From Rhodovulum steppense (lineage in GTDB: Bacteria; Pseudomonadota; Alphaproteobacteria; Rhodobacterales; Rhodobacteraceae), in the NCBI RefSeq assembly GCF_004339675.1, contig NZ_SLVM01000002.1, positions 62,001 to 126,000 on the forward strand: DNA of 64,000 nt, in the 5' to 3' direction. The position numbers and the translations under genes are program-made. The stretch's first letter is position 1. Each line of letters starts with the position of its first letter. Below the pieces are notes generated by a model that was not told where the DNA came from, ran no database searches, and was given only the letters and a program-made list of their open reading frames with translations. Shown here in pieces: positions 1-9,498 of this stretch.

Positions 1-101
1 CGCAGGAAGTGCATGCTGTCTACATGAGCGGGCTTTGGCTGTTCTCGGCTGTTGCCGTTTTCGCTCACCTGGCAGTGTACATCTGGCGTCCGTGGCTCTG
101 A
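1..101 (+). CDS. pufB: Light-harvesting 1 beta subunit (3' end)
   Basis: The window opens inside this gene, so only the last 32 codons are present, ending with TGA at 99-101. They hold the single membrane helix of the core antenna beta polypeptide. The histidine in the AHLAVYIW stretch is the expected axial ligand of the bacteriochlorophyll a, and the protein ends in the family-typical WRPWL. PufB pairs with PufA in the LH1 ring around the reaction centre. pufA starts 16 bases downstream, as in other puf operons. The call is firm although the start is missing. Confidence 0.93.
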   Translation, partial: QEVHAVYMSGLWLFSAVAVFAHLAVYIWRPWL

Positions 102-117
102 GAGAGGGACCTGAAAA

Positions 118-282
118 ATGGCCAAGTTCTATAAAGTCTGGATGATTTTCGACCCCCGTCGCGTGCTTGTCGCGCAGGGCGTCTTCCTCTTCCTGGTTGC
201 GGTGATGATTCACCTCTTCGTTCTCAGCAACCCCTACTTCAACTGGCTGAACGTCGCCGCCGAGAAGGCCGCTGGCGCGTAA
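118..282 (+). CDS. pufA: Light-harvesting 1 alpha subunit
   Basis: This gene encodes 54 residues, the normal size for the LH1 alpha polypeptide, with one membrane helix at about residues 15-36. His32 in the AVMIHLFVL segment is the expected bacteriochlorophyll ligand. The N-terminal [11 protein letters not shown] stretch is typical of LH1 alpha. With PufB it forms the ring antenna that passes excitation to the reaction centre in the intracytoplasmic membrane. It is followed by a very stable RNA hairpin (325-361), the known device in this family for giving the pufBA message a longer life than pufLM. Confidence 0.95.
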   Translation: MAKFYKVWMIFDPRRVLVAQGVFLFLVAVMIHLFVLSNPYFNWLNVAAEKAAGA

Positions 283-324
283 GCCGCCCGGCCTTCCGGT
301 GGACAGCACTGGAAGTGACATCAG

Positions 325-361
325 CGCCGCGGGCGGGAGCCCCGATCTCCCGCCCGCGGCG
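325..361 (+). promoter_or_regulatory. pufA-pufL intercistronic RNA hairpin
   Basis: A perfect 14-bp stem is formed by GCCGCGGGCGGGAG (326-339) and its complement (347-360), extended by one C-G pair, around the loop CCCCGAT. There is no T tract, so it is not a terminator. In Rhodobacter puf operons the hairpins at this position stop 3'-5' decay and raise pufBA mRNA over pufLM, setting the antenna to reaction-centre ratio. The fold is seen here; the role is inferred from those species. Confidence 0.85.
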
Positions 362-425
362 ACCTCGAAGAACAAGGACGGCTGAGGCCCCTTACGGACA
401 CGGCCGCCATTTGCGGAGACAGACG

Positions 426-1286
426 ATGGCACTGCTCAGTTTTGAGAGAAAGTATCGCGTCCGTGGAGGGACGCTCATCGGTGGCGATCTGTTCGACTTT
501 TGGGTGGGGCCTTTCTACGTAGGCTTCTTCGGAGTGACGACCGCCTTTTTCGCCACCCTCGGGACCGCGCTGATCTTCTACAGTGCGTCCCTGCAAGGAA
601 CCTTCAACCCGTTCACGATCCACGTTGCGCCGCCTGACCTTTCGCATGGCCTGGGCATCGCGCCGCTGGCCGAGGGCGGGCTTTGGCAATTCATCACCGT
701 ATGCGCCATCGGCGCATTCGTCAGCTGGGCGCTCAGGGAAGTCGAAATCTGCCGCAAACTCGGAATGGGCTACCACGTTCCGATCGCGTTCAGCGTTGCG
801 ATCCTGGCCTATGTTACCCTCGTTGTGTTCCGCCCGCTGCTTCTGGGCGCTTGGGGCCATGGCTTCCCCTACGGTATCTTCAGCCACCTCGACTGGGTGT
901 CGAATACCGGCTACGCCTACCTGCACTTCCACTACAACCCGTTCCACATGCTCGGTGTGTCGCTGTTCTTCGCCACCTGTCTGGCGCTGGCTTTGCATGG
1001 CGGTCTGATCCTGTCGGCCTGCAACCCGGAAAAGGGCGAGGAAGCCAAGACCCCCGACCACGAAGACACCTTCTTCCGTGACCTCATCGGTTACTCGGTC
1101 GGGACGCTGGGGATTCACCGGCTTGGCTGGCTGCTGGCCATGAACGCGGTCTTCTTCTCGGCCGTCTGCATCATCATCTCCGGTCCGCTCTGGACCGAGG
1201 GCTGGCCCGAGTGGTGGACCTGGTGGAGCAACATGCCGATCTGGCCCGATATCGAGGCCGCCGGCGCAGGCCAAGGAGTTATGTAA
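426..1286 (+). CDS. pufL: Photosynthetic reaction centre L subunit
   Basis: This protein of 286 residues has five membrane helices and binds the special pair, accessory bacteriochlorophylls, bacteriopheophytin, QA/QB and the non-haem iron together with PufM. The [11 protein letters not shown] and [13 protein letters not shown] stretches carry the histidines that ligate accessory and special-pair chlorophylls. The ATG at 426 was chosen over the upstream open frame because GGAG (415-418) lies seven bases before it and the protein then starts [10 protein letters not shown], as PufL proteins do. pufM follows after two bases, with its ribosome site inside pufL. Confidence 0.97.
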   Translation: MALLSFERKYRVRGGTLIGGDLFDFWVGPFYVGFFGVTTAFFATLGTALIFYSASLQGTFNPFTIHVAPPDLSHGLGIAPLAEGGLWQFITVCAIGAFVSWALREVEICRKLGMGYHVPIAFSVAILAYVTLVVFRPLLLGAWGHGFPYGIFSHLDWVSNTGYAYLHFHYNPFHMLGVSLFFATCLALALHGGLILSACNPEKGEEAKTPDHEDTFFRDLIGYSVGTLGIHRLGWLLAMNAVFFSAVCIIISGPLWTEGWPEWWTWWSNMPIWPDIEAAGAGQGVM

Positions 1287-1288
1287 CC

Positions 1289-2260
1289 ATGGCTGAGTAT
1301 CAGAACATCTTTACCCAGGTCCAGGTTGCCGGCTCCGGTGACTGGGGCATGGACAACGAGAACAACATGATGGAGGAGCGGGTCGGCGGCGTCGGCAACT
1401 TCCCGATCCTCGGCTGGTTCGGCAACGCACAGCTCGGCCCGATCTATCTGGGCTATGCGGGTGTGATCTCGATCTTCGCAGGCTTCACCGCCTTCTTCAT
1501 CATCGGGTTCAACATGCTGGCGCAGGTCGATTACTCGATCGTCCAGTTCCTGCGCCAGGGCTTCTGGCTGGCGCTGGAACCGCCCAGTCCGGAATATGGC
1601 CTGCGCATTCCGCCGCTCAGCGATGGCGGCTGGTACATGATCGCCAGCTTCTTCCTGCTGATCTCGGTCTGGGCCTGGTGGTGGCGCACCTATGCGCTGG
1701 CTGCCGAGCACAAGATGGGCAAGCATATTGCTTGGGCTTTCCTGGCCGCGATCTGGCTGTTCATGGTGCTGGGCTTCTTCCGCCCGATCCTGATGGGCAG
1801 CTGGTCGGAAATGGTGCCCTATGGCATCTTCCCGCACCTTGACTGGACCACGGCCTTCTCGATCCGCTACGGCAACCTCTACTACAACCCCTTCCACGCG
1901 CTTTCGATCGCGTTCCTCTATGGCTCTGCCCTGCTCTTCGCGATGCATGGCGGAACCATTCTCGCCGTGACCCGCTTCGGCGGCGATCGCGAGTTGGAGC
2001 AGATCTATGACCGCGGCACCGCCTCCGAGCGTGCGGCGCTGTTCTGGCGCTGGACCATGGGCTTCAACGCCACGATGGAAGGTATCCACCGCTGGGCCTG
2101 GTGGTTTGCGGTTCTCACCCCGATCACGGGCGGGATCGGCATCCTGCTGACCGGCACGGTTGTCGACAACTGGTTCATCTGGGCTCAGGAGCACAACTTC
2201 GCTCCGGAATACATGGAGCCCTATGGCTACGAAGCCTATACCGGGCGGACAGGAGGCTGA
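1289..2260 (+). CDS. pufM: Photosynthetic reaction centre M subunit
   Basis: This 323-residue partner of PufL starts [13 protein letters not shown], the usual PufM N terminus. It has five membrane helices and the conserved [14 protein letters not shown] and [12 protein letters not shown] stretches with the chlorophyll-ligating histidines, followed by [10 protein letters not shown]. The start has a clear AAGGAG site at 1273-1278. There is no pufX between pufM and pufC; the next start is one base after the stop, and its AGGAGG (2251-2256) overlaps the last PufM codons, so the two are translationally linked. Confidence 0.97.
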   Translation: MAEYQNIFTQVQVAGSGDWGMDNENNMMEERVGGVGNFPILGWFGNAQLGPIYLGYAGVISIFAGFTAFFIIGFNMLAQVDYSIVQFLRQGFWLALEPPSPEYGLRIPPLSDGGWYMIASFFLLISVWAWWWRTYALAAEHKMGKHIAWAFLAAIWLFMVLGFFRPILMGSWSEMVPYGIFPHLDWTTAFSIRYGNLYYNPFHALSIAFLYGSALLFAMHGGTILAVTRFGGDRELEQIYDRGTASERAALFWRWTMGFNATMEGIHRWAWWFAVLTPITGGIGILLTGTVVDNWFIWAQEHNFAPEYMEPYGYEAYTGRTGG

Positions 2261-2261
2261 C

Positions 2262-3356
2262 ATGTTGAAACTCCCGAAATGGTTCTTCAAGTGGAGTGAA
2301 GACAACCCCACCGATCTGATCGGGCCCGGTATCCTTGCAGGGGTCGTGGGCGGGGCGGCGGCGATCACTGCGATCATCGTGGCCTTCGACAACCCCTACA
2401 AGACAGTCGACTACCAGACCGGCCCGCGCGGCATCGGCATGGACGTGTCCAAGTTCGTGAAGGACAACCCGCAATACGATCCCTACGAGGAAACGTATGA
2501 GGCGTTCGCACGGCCCGAGGCTCAGGAAGGTGAGCCGACGGCAGCCGAGGCGTATGGCGAAACCGTCATCGCCTTTGGCGACCTGCCGCAAAGCAGCTTT
2601 GACCGGCTGCAGGAGGCGATGAGCGCTTGGGTGGGCGCGCCTGTGGTTCTGTATGACAATGGCGAGGTCGACGAGACCACGCTGGCGATCACGCAAAGCT
2701 GCGTCGAGGCCACCCAGTATCTCAACACCGACTGGGATACCCACAACCTGGCGTCCGACGGCAAGGGGGTGAACTGCTACACCTGCCACCGCGGCCAGCC
2801 GACGCCTCCGGGATCGTGGCTCAAGGCCGGCGTGGTCAACTCGGCCGCGTCGGGCTGGGCGGGGATCCAGAACCGGCTGCTGACCTATGAGCGTGCCGGA
2901 ACGACCGCCTTCGTTCACAAATACACCCAGAGCGAGTTCACCTCGCTTCCGGTGGATGCGGTCGAGAAGTTCCTGCTGGACGGCGAGAACATCAAGGTCC
3001 ACGACCTTGAAAGCCGCGTCGCCCAGCAGCCGGGCGATCCGACCTGGCAGGACGCCGAGCGCACCTTCACGCTGATGAACCATCAGTCGAACGCGCTCGA
3101 CGTGAACTGCGTCTTCTGTCACAACACGCGCGCCTTCTACGACGCGACCCAGGTCACCCCGGCCTGGTCGATCACGACGCTGGCGCAACAGATGACGATC
3201 GACATCAACCAGAACATCTACGAGCCCCGCTCGGAGATTCTGGGTCGCGAATCCGCCAAGGTGAACTGCATGACCTGCCATATGGAGGTGATCAGCCCGC
3301 TGAACGGCCGCGACATGGTTGCCGAGTGGCCGGAACTGGCCAGCCCGGTGCAGTGA
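2262..3356 (+). CDS. pufC: Reaction-centre-bound triheme cytochrome c
   Basis: PufC sits on the periplasmic face of the reaction centre and re-reduces the oxidised special pair. The 364-residue protein has one N-terminal membrane helix (about 20-42) and no lipobox cysteine near the start, so it seems to be helix-anchored and not a lipoprotein. Only three CxxCH sites exist: 172-176, 283-287 and 336-340. The first haem site of the tetraheme family is replaced by a GAPVVLYDNGEVDE stretch after the AMSAWV helix. Cys147 lies where the methionine ligand of the next haem is expected. This matches the triheme cytochrome described from Rhodovulum sulfidophilum. Confidence 0.94.
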   Translation: MLKLPKWFFKWSEDNPTDLIGPGILAGVVGGAAAITAIIVAFDNPYKTVDYQTGPRGIGMDVSKFVKDNPQYDPYEETYEAFARPEAQEGEPTAAEAYGETVIAFGDLPQSSFDRLQEAMSAWVGAPVVLYDNGEVDETTLAITQSCVEATQYLNTDWDTHNLASDGKGVNCYTCHRGQPTPPGSWLKAGVVNSAASGWAGIQNRLLTYERAGTTAFVHKYTQSEFTSLPVDAVEKFLLDGENIKVHDLESRVAQQPGDPTWQDAERTFTLMNHQSNALDVNCVFCHNTRAFYDATQVTPAWSITTLAQQMTIDINQNIYEPRSEILGRESAKVNCMTCHMEVISPLNGRDMVAEWPELASPVQ

Positions 3357-3365
3357 CGTGAATTC

Positions 3366-3400
3366 CGGCCGGGCGGCGCGCATCGCATGCCGCCCGGCCG
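3366..3400 (+). promoter_or_regulatory. Hairpin just after pufC
   Basis: A perfect 12-bp stem, CGGCCGGGCGGC (3366-3377) with its complement at 3389-3400, encloses an 11-base loop ten bases after the pufC stop. No T tract follows, so it probably protects the 3' end of the puf message and does not end transcription; a true terminator lies about 80 bases further on. Confidence 0.6.
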
Positions 3401-3480
3401 AACGCGATCGGGTCCCTTGCGGGGCCCGGTATTCGGGGCCTCCACACCCCGGTTCCCTTCCTGTCAGACACAGGACACTG

Positions 3481-3516
3481 GCGCCGTGTGGAGACGTGTC
3501 CACACGGCGCTTTTTT
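3481..3516 (+). terminator. Rho-independent terminator of the puf operon
   Basis: A perfect 12-bp stem, GCGCCGTGTGGA (3481-3492) and its complement (3499-3510), has a six-base loop and six T residues at 3511-3516. It lies 28 bases before the dxs start, so dxs either depends on read-through or has its own promoter close by. Confidence 0.9.
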
Positions 3517-3544
3517 ATGAAGAGAAACGCGCGGGAGAAGACCA

Positions 3545-5464
3545 ATGACCAAGCCCCCGACCCCGATGCTGGACCGCGTTGCCGGTCCGGCCGACCTGAA
3601 GGGCATGAGCCAGGCCGACCTGACCCAATTGGCGCGGGACGTCCGGCAAGAGGTGATTTCCGTGGTCGCGCAGACCGGCGGCCATCTGGGCTCGTCGCTG
3701 GGCGTCGTGGAACTGACCGTGGCGCTGCATGCGGTCTTCAACACGCCGTTCGACAAGCTGGTCTGGGATGTCAGCCACCAGTGCTATCCCCACAAGATTC
3801 TCACTGGCCGCCGCGACCGGATGCACACGTTGCGTCAGGGCGGCGGGCTGGCAGGGTTCTGCAAGCGGTCGGAAAGCGAATATGACGCCTTCGGTGCGGG
3901 GCACAGCTCGACCTCGATCTCGGCCGCGCTTGGCTTTGCGGTGGGTCGCGAGATGGGCCAGCCGACCGGCGACGCCATTGCGGTCATCGGCGACGGCTCG
4001 ATCTCGGCGGGGATGGCCTATGAGGCGCTGAACCATTCGGGCCATCTGAAAAGCCGACTTTTCGTGATCCTGAACGACAACGAGATGTCCATTGCGCCGC
4101 CCGTCGGTGCGATGTCGAAATATCTTTCGGGGCTTTATTCCGACACGCCCCTGGGTAAGCTCAAGGACATGGCCGAGGATTTCGAGGCCGTCCTGCCCGG
4201 CCCGATCCGCGAAGGCGCGCGCCGCGCCCGGCAACTGGTCACCGGCTTCCCCGGTGGCGGCACGCTGTTCGAGGAACTGGGCTTCGACTATATCGGCCCG
4301 ATCGACGGGCATGACATGGGCCAGTTGCTGACCGTCTTGCGCGCCGCGCGGGCGCGGGCCTCGGGGCCGACGCTGATCCATGTGTGCACCGTCAAGGGCA
4401 AGGGCTATCATCCGGCCGAAAGCTCGGCCGACCGCGGTCATGGCGTGTCGAAATTCGACGTGGCATCGGGCGCGCAGGCGAAAAGCCAGCCGAACGCGCC
4501 AAGCTATACCTCGGTCTTCGGCAAGACCCTGACCGACGAGGCCGCGCGCGATCCCAAGGTGGTCGCGATCACCGCGGCGATGCCCTCGGGCACCGGGCTC
4601 GACATCATGCAGGGCCGGTTTCCACAGCGGGTCTTTGACGTGGGCATCGCCGAACAGCATGCGGTGACCTTCGCGGGCGGGATGGCGGCGTCGGGTCTGA
4701 AACCCTTCTGCGCGATCTACTCGACCTTCCTGCAACGCGGATACGACCAGATCGTGCATGACGTGGTGCTGCAAAAGTTGCCCGTGCGGTTCTGCATCGA
4801 CCGGGCCGGGCTTGTTGGCGCGGACGGCTCGACCCATGCGGGGGCGTTCGATGTGGCGTTCCTGTCGAACCTGCCGGGCATGACCGTGATGGCCGCGGGC
4901 GACGAGGCGGAACTGGTCCATATGGTCGCGACGGCCGCGGCCTATGACGACGGCCCCATCGCCTTCCGCTATCCGCGGGGCGAGGGGATCGGCGTCGAGA
5001 TGCCGGAACGCGGCCGGATCCTGGAAATCGGCAAGGGCCGGATCGTCAGGGAAGGCACGAAACTCGCGCTGCTGTCGCTGGGCGCGCCGCTGATCGACTG
5101 CCTGAAGGCCGCCGAAGAGTTGGAGGCGCGCGGTATCTCGGTCACCGTGGCCGATGCCCGCTTTGCCAAGCCGTTCGACACCGATCTGGTGGCGCGTCTG
5201 GTCAGGGAACACGAGGCGCTGGTGACCGTCGAGCACGGCGCCGAGGGCGGTTTCGGCGCGATGGTGCTGCACTGGCTGGCGCGGACCGGGCGGCTGGACC
5301 GCGGTCTGCCGGTGCGGACGATGACCCTGCCCGACGCCTTCATCGAACAGGACAGCCCCGCGCGGATGTATGCCGAGGCCGGGCTGACCGCGCAGGACAT
5401 CGCCAATACCGGGCTCGAGGTTCTGGGCATCGCGGCGGCGCGGTTCGGCAGCGCGGCGGGCTGA
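3545..5464 (+). CDS. dxs: 1-deoxy-D-xylulose-5-phosphate synthase
   Basis: Dxs condenses pyruvate and glyceraldehyde 3-phosphate in a thiamine-diphosphate-dependent reaction, the first step of the MEP isoprenoid pathway that feeds carotenoids and the bacteriochlorophyll tail. The protein has the normal length of 639 residues. The N-terminal [13 protein letters not shown] stretch carries the active-site histidine, [13 protein letters not shown] is the thiamine-diphosphate and Mg motif, and [11 protein letters not shown] holds the catalytic glutamate. A GGGAGAAG site precedes ATG 3545. A dxs copy downstream of puf is known in photosynthesis gene clusters of Rhodobacter relatives, which fits its role in pigment supply. 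Confidence 0.97.
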   Translation: MTKPPTPMLDRVAGPADLKGMSQADLTQLARDVRQEVISVVAQTGGHLGSSLGVVELTVALHAVFNTPFDKLVWDVSHQCYPHKILTGRRDRMHTLRQGGGLAGFCKRSESEYDAFGAGHSSTSISAALGFAVGREMGQPTGDAIAVIGDGSISAGMAYEALNHSGHLKSRLFVILNDNEMSIAPPVGAMSKYLSGLYSDTPLGKLKDMAEDFEAVLPGPIREGARRARQLVTGFPGGGTLFEELGFDYIGPIDGHDMGQLLTVLRAARARASGPTLIHVCTVKGKGYHPAESSADRGHGVSKFDVASGAQAKSQPNAPSYTSVFGKTLTDEAARDPKVVAITAAMPSGTGLDIMQGRFPQRVFDVGIAEQHAVTFAGGMAASGLKPFCAIYSTFLQRGYDQIVHDVVLQKLPVRFCIDRAGLVGADGSTHAGAFDVAFLSNLPGMTVMAAGDEAELVHMVATAAAYDDGPIAFRYPRGEGIGVEMPERGRILEIGKGRIVREGTKLALLSLGAPLIDCLKAAEELEARGISVTVADARFAKPFDTDLVARLVREHEALVTVEHGAEGGFGAMVLHWLARTGRLDRGLPVRTMTLPDAFIEQDSPARMYAEAGLTAQDIANTGLEVLGIAAARFGSAAG

Positions 5465-5485
5465 GGTTCAATCGAACGACAGCGG

Positions 5486-5510
5486 ACGGCCCCGTCAAAG
5501 GCGGGGCCGT
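5486..5510. terminator. Bidirectional terminator between dxs and the ABC1 gene
   Basis: A 9-bp stem, ACGGCCCCG (5486-5494) with CGGGGCCGT (5502-5510), and a seven-base loop sits between two convergent genes. A short T-rich stretch follows on the plus strand. It can serve both directions. Confidence 0.65.
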
Positions 5511-5518
5511 TCTGCGTT

Positions 5519-6841
5519 TCAGACATGCCGCTCGATGATCGCGCGCAGGTCGACGCGGGCCTTCAGGCGGCTGGCCAGCAGGTAGATGCCGCCGAACTTG
5601 CGCTGGATGAACAGCGTGTCCATCGGCGGGATGTGCCAGAAATCGCGGTCGGCCCCCAGTTCCATCCCCGCATCCCGCATCCGCAGCGCCAGATCGGTAC
5701 TGGCGAAGTCGAACGCGCCGGGACGACGCAGGGGTTCCATCGACATCTCGAACATGGCCAGCATCGTTTCCTGGTGATGCGCCGCCGTATCCTCGGCGAA
5801 GAAGCCGATATCGAGAATCGCGCGCCGCATCGCCGCCCGCTCGCCCGAGAGCCCCGCCGCCATCAGCGCGCGGAATTGTTCGGCCATTTCGGGGCCAAAG
5901 TCGCGCGAGGCGCCGAAATCCAGAAGCACGATCCGCCCCGTGTCAGGCTGGTAGCGGTAATTGGCGAAATTGGGGTCGGTCTGCATCAGCCGGAACTCGA
6001 ACAGTTCTCGGAACAACAGCCCGATCAGCAGGCCCATCACCCGGTCGCGTTCCGCCTGCGGGGCCTCGGCCAGCGTCTCGATCGGCATGCCCTCGACGAA
6101 ATCCATCGCCAGGATGTCGGGCGTGGTCAGGTCCGGCAGAAGCCCGGGCACCACGAAATCGGGGGCTTCCGCCAGCAAGTCGCCGAACCGGCGCATGTAG
6201 CGGCCTTCGCGCTCGTAATCGGCTTCTTCGTGAAGCTGGCGCTTGGCCTCGTCCAGCATCGGCGCGATGTCGAGTTCCCGGGGCATCACGCCGGACAGCC
6301 GCATCAGCGCGGCCACGTTGTTCACGTCGCTGTCGATCGACCGGCGCACGCCGGGATATTGCACCTTGATCGCCAGATCGCGCCCGTCCTTCGTCTGTGC
6401 CCGATGGACCTGCCCGATCGAGGCCGCGGCGATGGGCCGGACCTGGAACTTGTCGAACCGTTTCAGCCAGTCCGCGCCCCAGGCGTCGGTCAGCACCTTC
6501 TTCAGCTGCCCGCCCGGCATGTGATGCGCATCCGCCCTGAGCCGGGCCATGATCTCGGCGAGTTCGGGGGGCAGCATGTCGCCCGCATCCATCGAGATCA
6601 GTTGCCCCACCTTCATCGCCGCGCCGCGCATCTGCGCAAGCTGGTCGGCCACGCGCCGTGCATTGGCGGGCGTCATCAGCAGATCCGCTGCCCTCGGCCG
6701 CTTGCCCTGCGCCACCTGCCGTGCGCCCGCCAGCGCCATGTTGCCCGCGACGGAAGAGGTCAGCGCGCCGAACCGGGCAAGCCGGGTCAGCCGCCCGGAG
6801 GGAACGGCAAGGGCGCGTGCATCGGGTTTCGGCAGGGTCAT
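5519..6841 (-). CDS. ABC1/UbiB-like atypical kinase
   Basis: This 440-residue protein belongs to the AarF/UbiB/COQ8 family of atypical protein kinase-like ATPases, several of which support ubiquinone synthesis. Visible marks are MKVGQLISMD (the KxGQ motif), the Ala-rich AAASIGQVH nucleotide loop, AIKVQYPG with the ATP-binding lysine, QTDPNFANY in the catalytic loop and LLDFGASR, the DFG-like metal motif. The start at 6841 is preferred over an upstream ATG because a GAAGGA site lies seven bases before it. It converges on dxs. Its exact target is unknown; the call to family is firm. Confidence 0.88.
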   Translation of the reverse strand: MTLPKPDARALAVPSGRLTRLARFGALTSSVAGNMALAGARQVAQGKRPRAADLLMTPANARRVADQLAQMRGAAMKVGQLISMDAGDMLPPELAEIMARLRADAHHMPGGQLKKVLTDAWGADWLKRFDKFQVRPIAAASIGQVHRAQTKDGRDLAIKVQYPGVRRSIDSDVNNVAALMRLSGVMPRELDIAPMLDEAKRQLHEEADYEREGRYMRRFGDLLAEAPDFVVPGLLPDLTTPDILAMDFVEGMPIETLAEAPQAERDRVMGLLIGLLFRELFEFRLMQTDPNFANYRYQPDTGRIVLLDFGASRDFGPEMAEQFRALMAAGLSGERAAMRRAILDIGFFAEDTAAHHQETMLAMFEMSMEPLRRPGAFDFASTDLALRMRDAGMELGADRDFWHIPPMDTLFIQRKFGGIYLLASRLKARVDLRAIIERHV

Positions 6842-7012
6842 GGTGCGATCCTTCGGGGATGGGCAATTCGGGGGGTGAGGCGCGACCATAGGCAAACCGG
6901 TCCACTCCCGCAGTGACATAGGCACAAAACCCGCGCCCGCAACGCGGCGGGCGTGATCCCAGCCCCGACCGCCCTAGGTTGGCGGGAACAGACAGGCAGG
7001 ACGGGTCAGGCC

Positions 7013-8131
7013 ATGAGTGTGAATGCGATGATCGTTTCGGCCGGCGAGGCGCTTGATGTGCTGCGCGCGGGCTGGCAGGCGCAGGCGGGGGGGCACATGC
7101 TGGCCTCCTACATGATGCATGGGCGGCCGGGGGTCGGAAAGACGCAAGTGGTCGAGCAACTGGCGGACGAGATCGGCGCGCGGCTGTTCGATCTGCGCCT
7201 GACCACGATCGAGCCGCAGGACCTGCGCGGGCTGCCCTATTACGATCACGAGGCGCAGAAGACCAAGTGGTATCGCCCCGAGGATCTGCCCGACGATCCC
7301 GAGCATCCCTCGATCCTGTTTCTGGACGAATTGACCGCCGCCTCGCCCATGCTGCAACCGACGGTCTACGGGCTGTTGCAGGAACGCCGGGTGGGCCGCC
7401 ACAAGCTGCCGGGCAATGTCTTCATCGTGGCGGCGGGCAACACGGTCGAGGATGGCGCGATTGCCTATCAGATGAACACCGCGCTGTCGGACCGGCTGAT
7501 CCACCTGCATGTGCAGGCCGCCGCCGCCGACTGGCTGGACAATTACGCCGTGCCGCGCGGGCTGCACCCCACGGTCGTCGCCTTCATCAAGACCCGGCCC
7601 GACCTGCTGGACACGACGGAACGCACGGTTGCCGAGGGTCAGTTGATCGCCACGACGCCGCGCAGTTGGGAACGTGTCAGCCAGATCCTGCGCGCCGTGC
7701 CCGACCGGCGGATGCGCAACGTGCTGGTCGCGGGCACGGTGGGCGAGGCCGTCGCCGCCGAATTCGCGATGATCGCCGACGACATTTCCGCCACCGTGCA
7801 GGTGCAGGAAATGCTGGAGGCCGACCGCAAGGAGCGGATCAGGCTTTATCCCGTCTCGATGCACGGGCTGAACGCGCTGATCTATGGGCTGATCGGGATT
7901 CTGGACGGGCGCAACGTCAATGGGGTGATCGACATCATGGCCGATATCCGCCAGCTTGCCCGGCTTCGCGAGGAGGAGGAGTTCAAGCGCATGCCGCTGT
8001 CCGAGCTGTGCACCTACGGGTTCGAGGGGCTGATCCGCAAGGGGCTGGATCTGGGGCTGGGCGAACGTTTCCTTGGCCATGACGCCTATCGCGCCTATGC
8101 GGCCGAGCGCAAGGAGGCCGGGCTCGCGTGA
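7013..8131 (+). CDS. MoxR-family AAA+ ATPase
   Basis: This is a 372-residue AAA+ ATPase of the MoxR type. Walker A is GRPGVGKT (residues 37-44), Walker B is ILFLDEL with Asp105/Glu106, and the sensor region is VAAGNTVEDGA. MoxR proteins work as chaperone-like partners of proteins with a von Willebrand A domain, inserting cofactors or remodelling complexes. Such a partner is encoded directly downstream and overlaps by four bases, so the two form an operon. The ATG at 7013 was taken because the sequence upstream is not conserved-looking. The client is not known. Confidence 0.85.
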   Translation: MSVNAMIVSAGEALDVLRAGWQAQAGGHMLASYMMHGRPGVGKTQVVEQLADEIGARLFDLRLTTIEPQDLRGLPYYDHEAQKTKWYRPEDLPDDPEHPSILFLDELTAASPMLQPTVYGLLQERRVGRHKLPGNVFIVAAGNTVEDGAIAYQMNTALSDRLIHLHVQAAAADWLDNYAVPRGLHPTVVAFIKTRPDLLDTTERTVAEGQLIATTPRSWERVSQILRAVPDRRMRNVLVAGTVGEAVAAEFAMIADDISATVQVQEMLEADRKERIRLYPVSMHGLNALIYGLIGILDGRNVNGVIDIMADIRQLARLREEEEFKRMPLSELCTYGFEGLIRKGLDLGLGERFLGHDAYRAYAAERKEAGLA

Positions 8132-9489
8132 CGCCGCTGCGTCATTCCACCCGGGCGCGGCGGGCGCTGACCAAGCTGGCCGAGCAGGACCCGGCCTTTG
8201 CCGCGCTGGCGCTGTGGTGCACGCATGTCGACAGCGATCGGCGCGCGGGGGCGGCCTGGACCGATGGCCGGGCAATCCATTACGGCGCCGATTTCGAGGC
8301 GCTGAGCCTGCCCGAGCAGATCGGCCTTGCCGCCCACCACATCCTGCACATCGCCTTTCGCCACGCGCCGCGGTCGCGCGCGATGTATCTGCGCTTCGGC
8401 GACCGGTTCGACGAGGACCTGTTCAACCTCGCCACCGATGCCATCGTGAACGAGACGCTGATGCTGACCGGTTTCATCCTGCCGCGGCCCGCGGTGCGGT
8501 TGACGGGGCTGTTGCTGGCCACCACGCGGGAAAAGATCTCGGGCCAGGATGCGGTCACGAAATACGATGCCGAACGGCTTTACATCGCGCTGATGCAGGA
8601 CAATGCGCCGACCCGGACCACAAGGCCCGGCGACAAGGGGGTGGCCAGCGGCGGCGGCGGGCGGACAGGCGGGCAGGGCGGCACCGGCGGCGAGAAGCCG
8701 CGCCCCGGCGGTGCGCTGGCGGACGCGGCGCGGGCCTATGCCGACCAGATGGCCTTTGCCCCCGATCTGGACAGCGCGCGGGACGAGCGTGACGACGGCG
8801 CGGGCCGCGAGGAGGATGCCGAGTGGCGTCAGCGTGTCGCCCGCGCGATGGAGGCGGGCCGGCTGGCCGGGCACGGCATCGGTGCGCTGGGTCACCGGCT
8901 GGCCGATCTGCCCGAGGTCCACACCCCATGGGAGGTGCTGCTGCGCGGGCTGGTCAGCCGCGCGGTCCTGTCCAGCCCCCGGCCGCTGGCCACACGGCCC
9001 GCGCGGCGCTGGCTGGCCCGCGATGCCGATGCCCGCGCCCATGGCGGCCCCGATCCGGCCTTCGAGCCGGGCATCCTGCGCGACCGCGACATTCCCCGGA
9101 TCGTCGTCGGCATCGACAGTTCGGGCTCGGTCGATGGCACGCTTCTGGCGAAATTCGCGGCCGAACTGGGCGCCATCGCCAAGCGCACGGGGGCCGAAAC
9201 CCATGTGCTGGTCTTCGATACCGAGGTGCGCAGCCGCGCGGTGATGGGGGGGGCGGCCTGGGAAAAGCGGATCACCGACATCCTGTTCAGCCGCGACGGC
9301 GGCACCTCCTTCATCCAGGTGATGGACGAGGCGCTGGCGCTTGACCCCTCGGCGGTGGTGATCCTGACCGACCTTGAGGGGCCTTTTGGCCCTGTCCCCC
9401 GCCGGCGGCTGCCGATCCTCTGGGCCGTGCCGGGCGATCCGCCGTCCACGGGTGCGCCTTTCGGTCGCGTCCTGAGCCTTGCGCGCTGA
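8128..9489 (+). CDS. VWA-domain protein with metallopeptidase-like N domain
   Basis: This 453-residue partner of the MoxR ATPase starts with GTG inside the preceding stop (GTGA overlap), with AAGGAGG at 8111-8117. The N-terminal half resembles the DUF2201 putative metallopeptidase domain. The middle is a Gly/Pro-rich charged linker (about 160-225). The C-terminal half is a VWA-like domain with the metal-site motif GIDSSGS. The zinc-motif position reads HHILHIAFRH (70-79), with His where the catalytic Glu of HExxH is expected, so the domain may bind metal without cutting peptides. It is cytoplasmic, with no signal peptide seen. Confidence 0.8.
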   Translation: MTPLRHSTRARRALTKLAEQDPAFAALALWCTHVDSDRRAGAAWTDGRAIHYGADFEALSLPEQIGLAAHHILHIAFRHAPRSRAMYLRFGDRFDEDLFNLATDAIVNETLMLTGFILPRPAVRLTGLLLATTREKISGQDAVTKYDAERLYIALMQDNAPTRTTRPGDKGVASGGGGRTGGQGGTGGEKPRPGGALADAARAYADQMAFAPDLDSARDERDDGAGREEDAEWRQRVARAMEAGRLAGHGIGALGHRLADLPEVHTPWEVLLRGLVSRAVLSSPRPLATRPARRWLARDADARAHGGPDPAFEPGILRDRDIPRIVVGIDSSGSVDGTLLAKFAAELGAIAKRTGAETHVLVFDTEVRSRAVMGGAAWEKRITDILFSRDGGTSFIQVMDEALALDPSAVVILTDLEGPFGPVPRRRLPILWAVPGDPPSTGAPFGRVLSLAR

Positions 9490-9498
9490 TGCGGCCGC

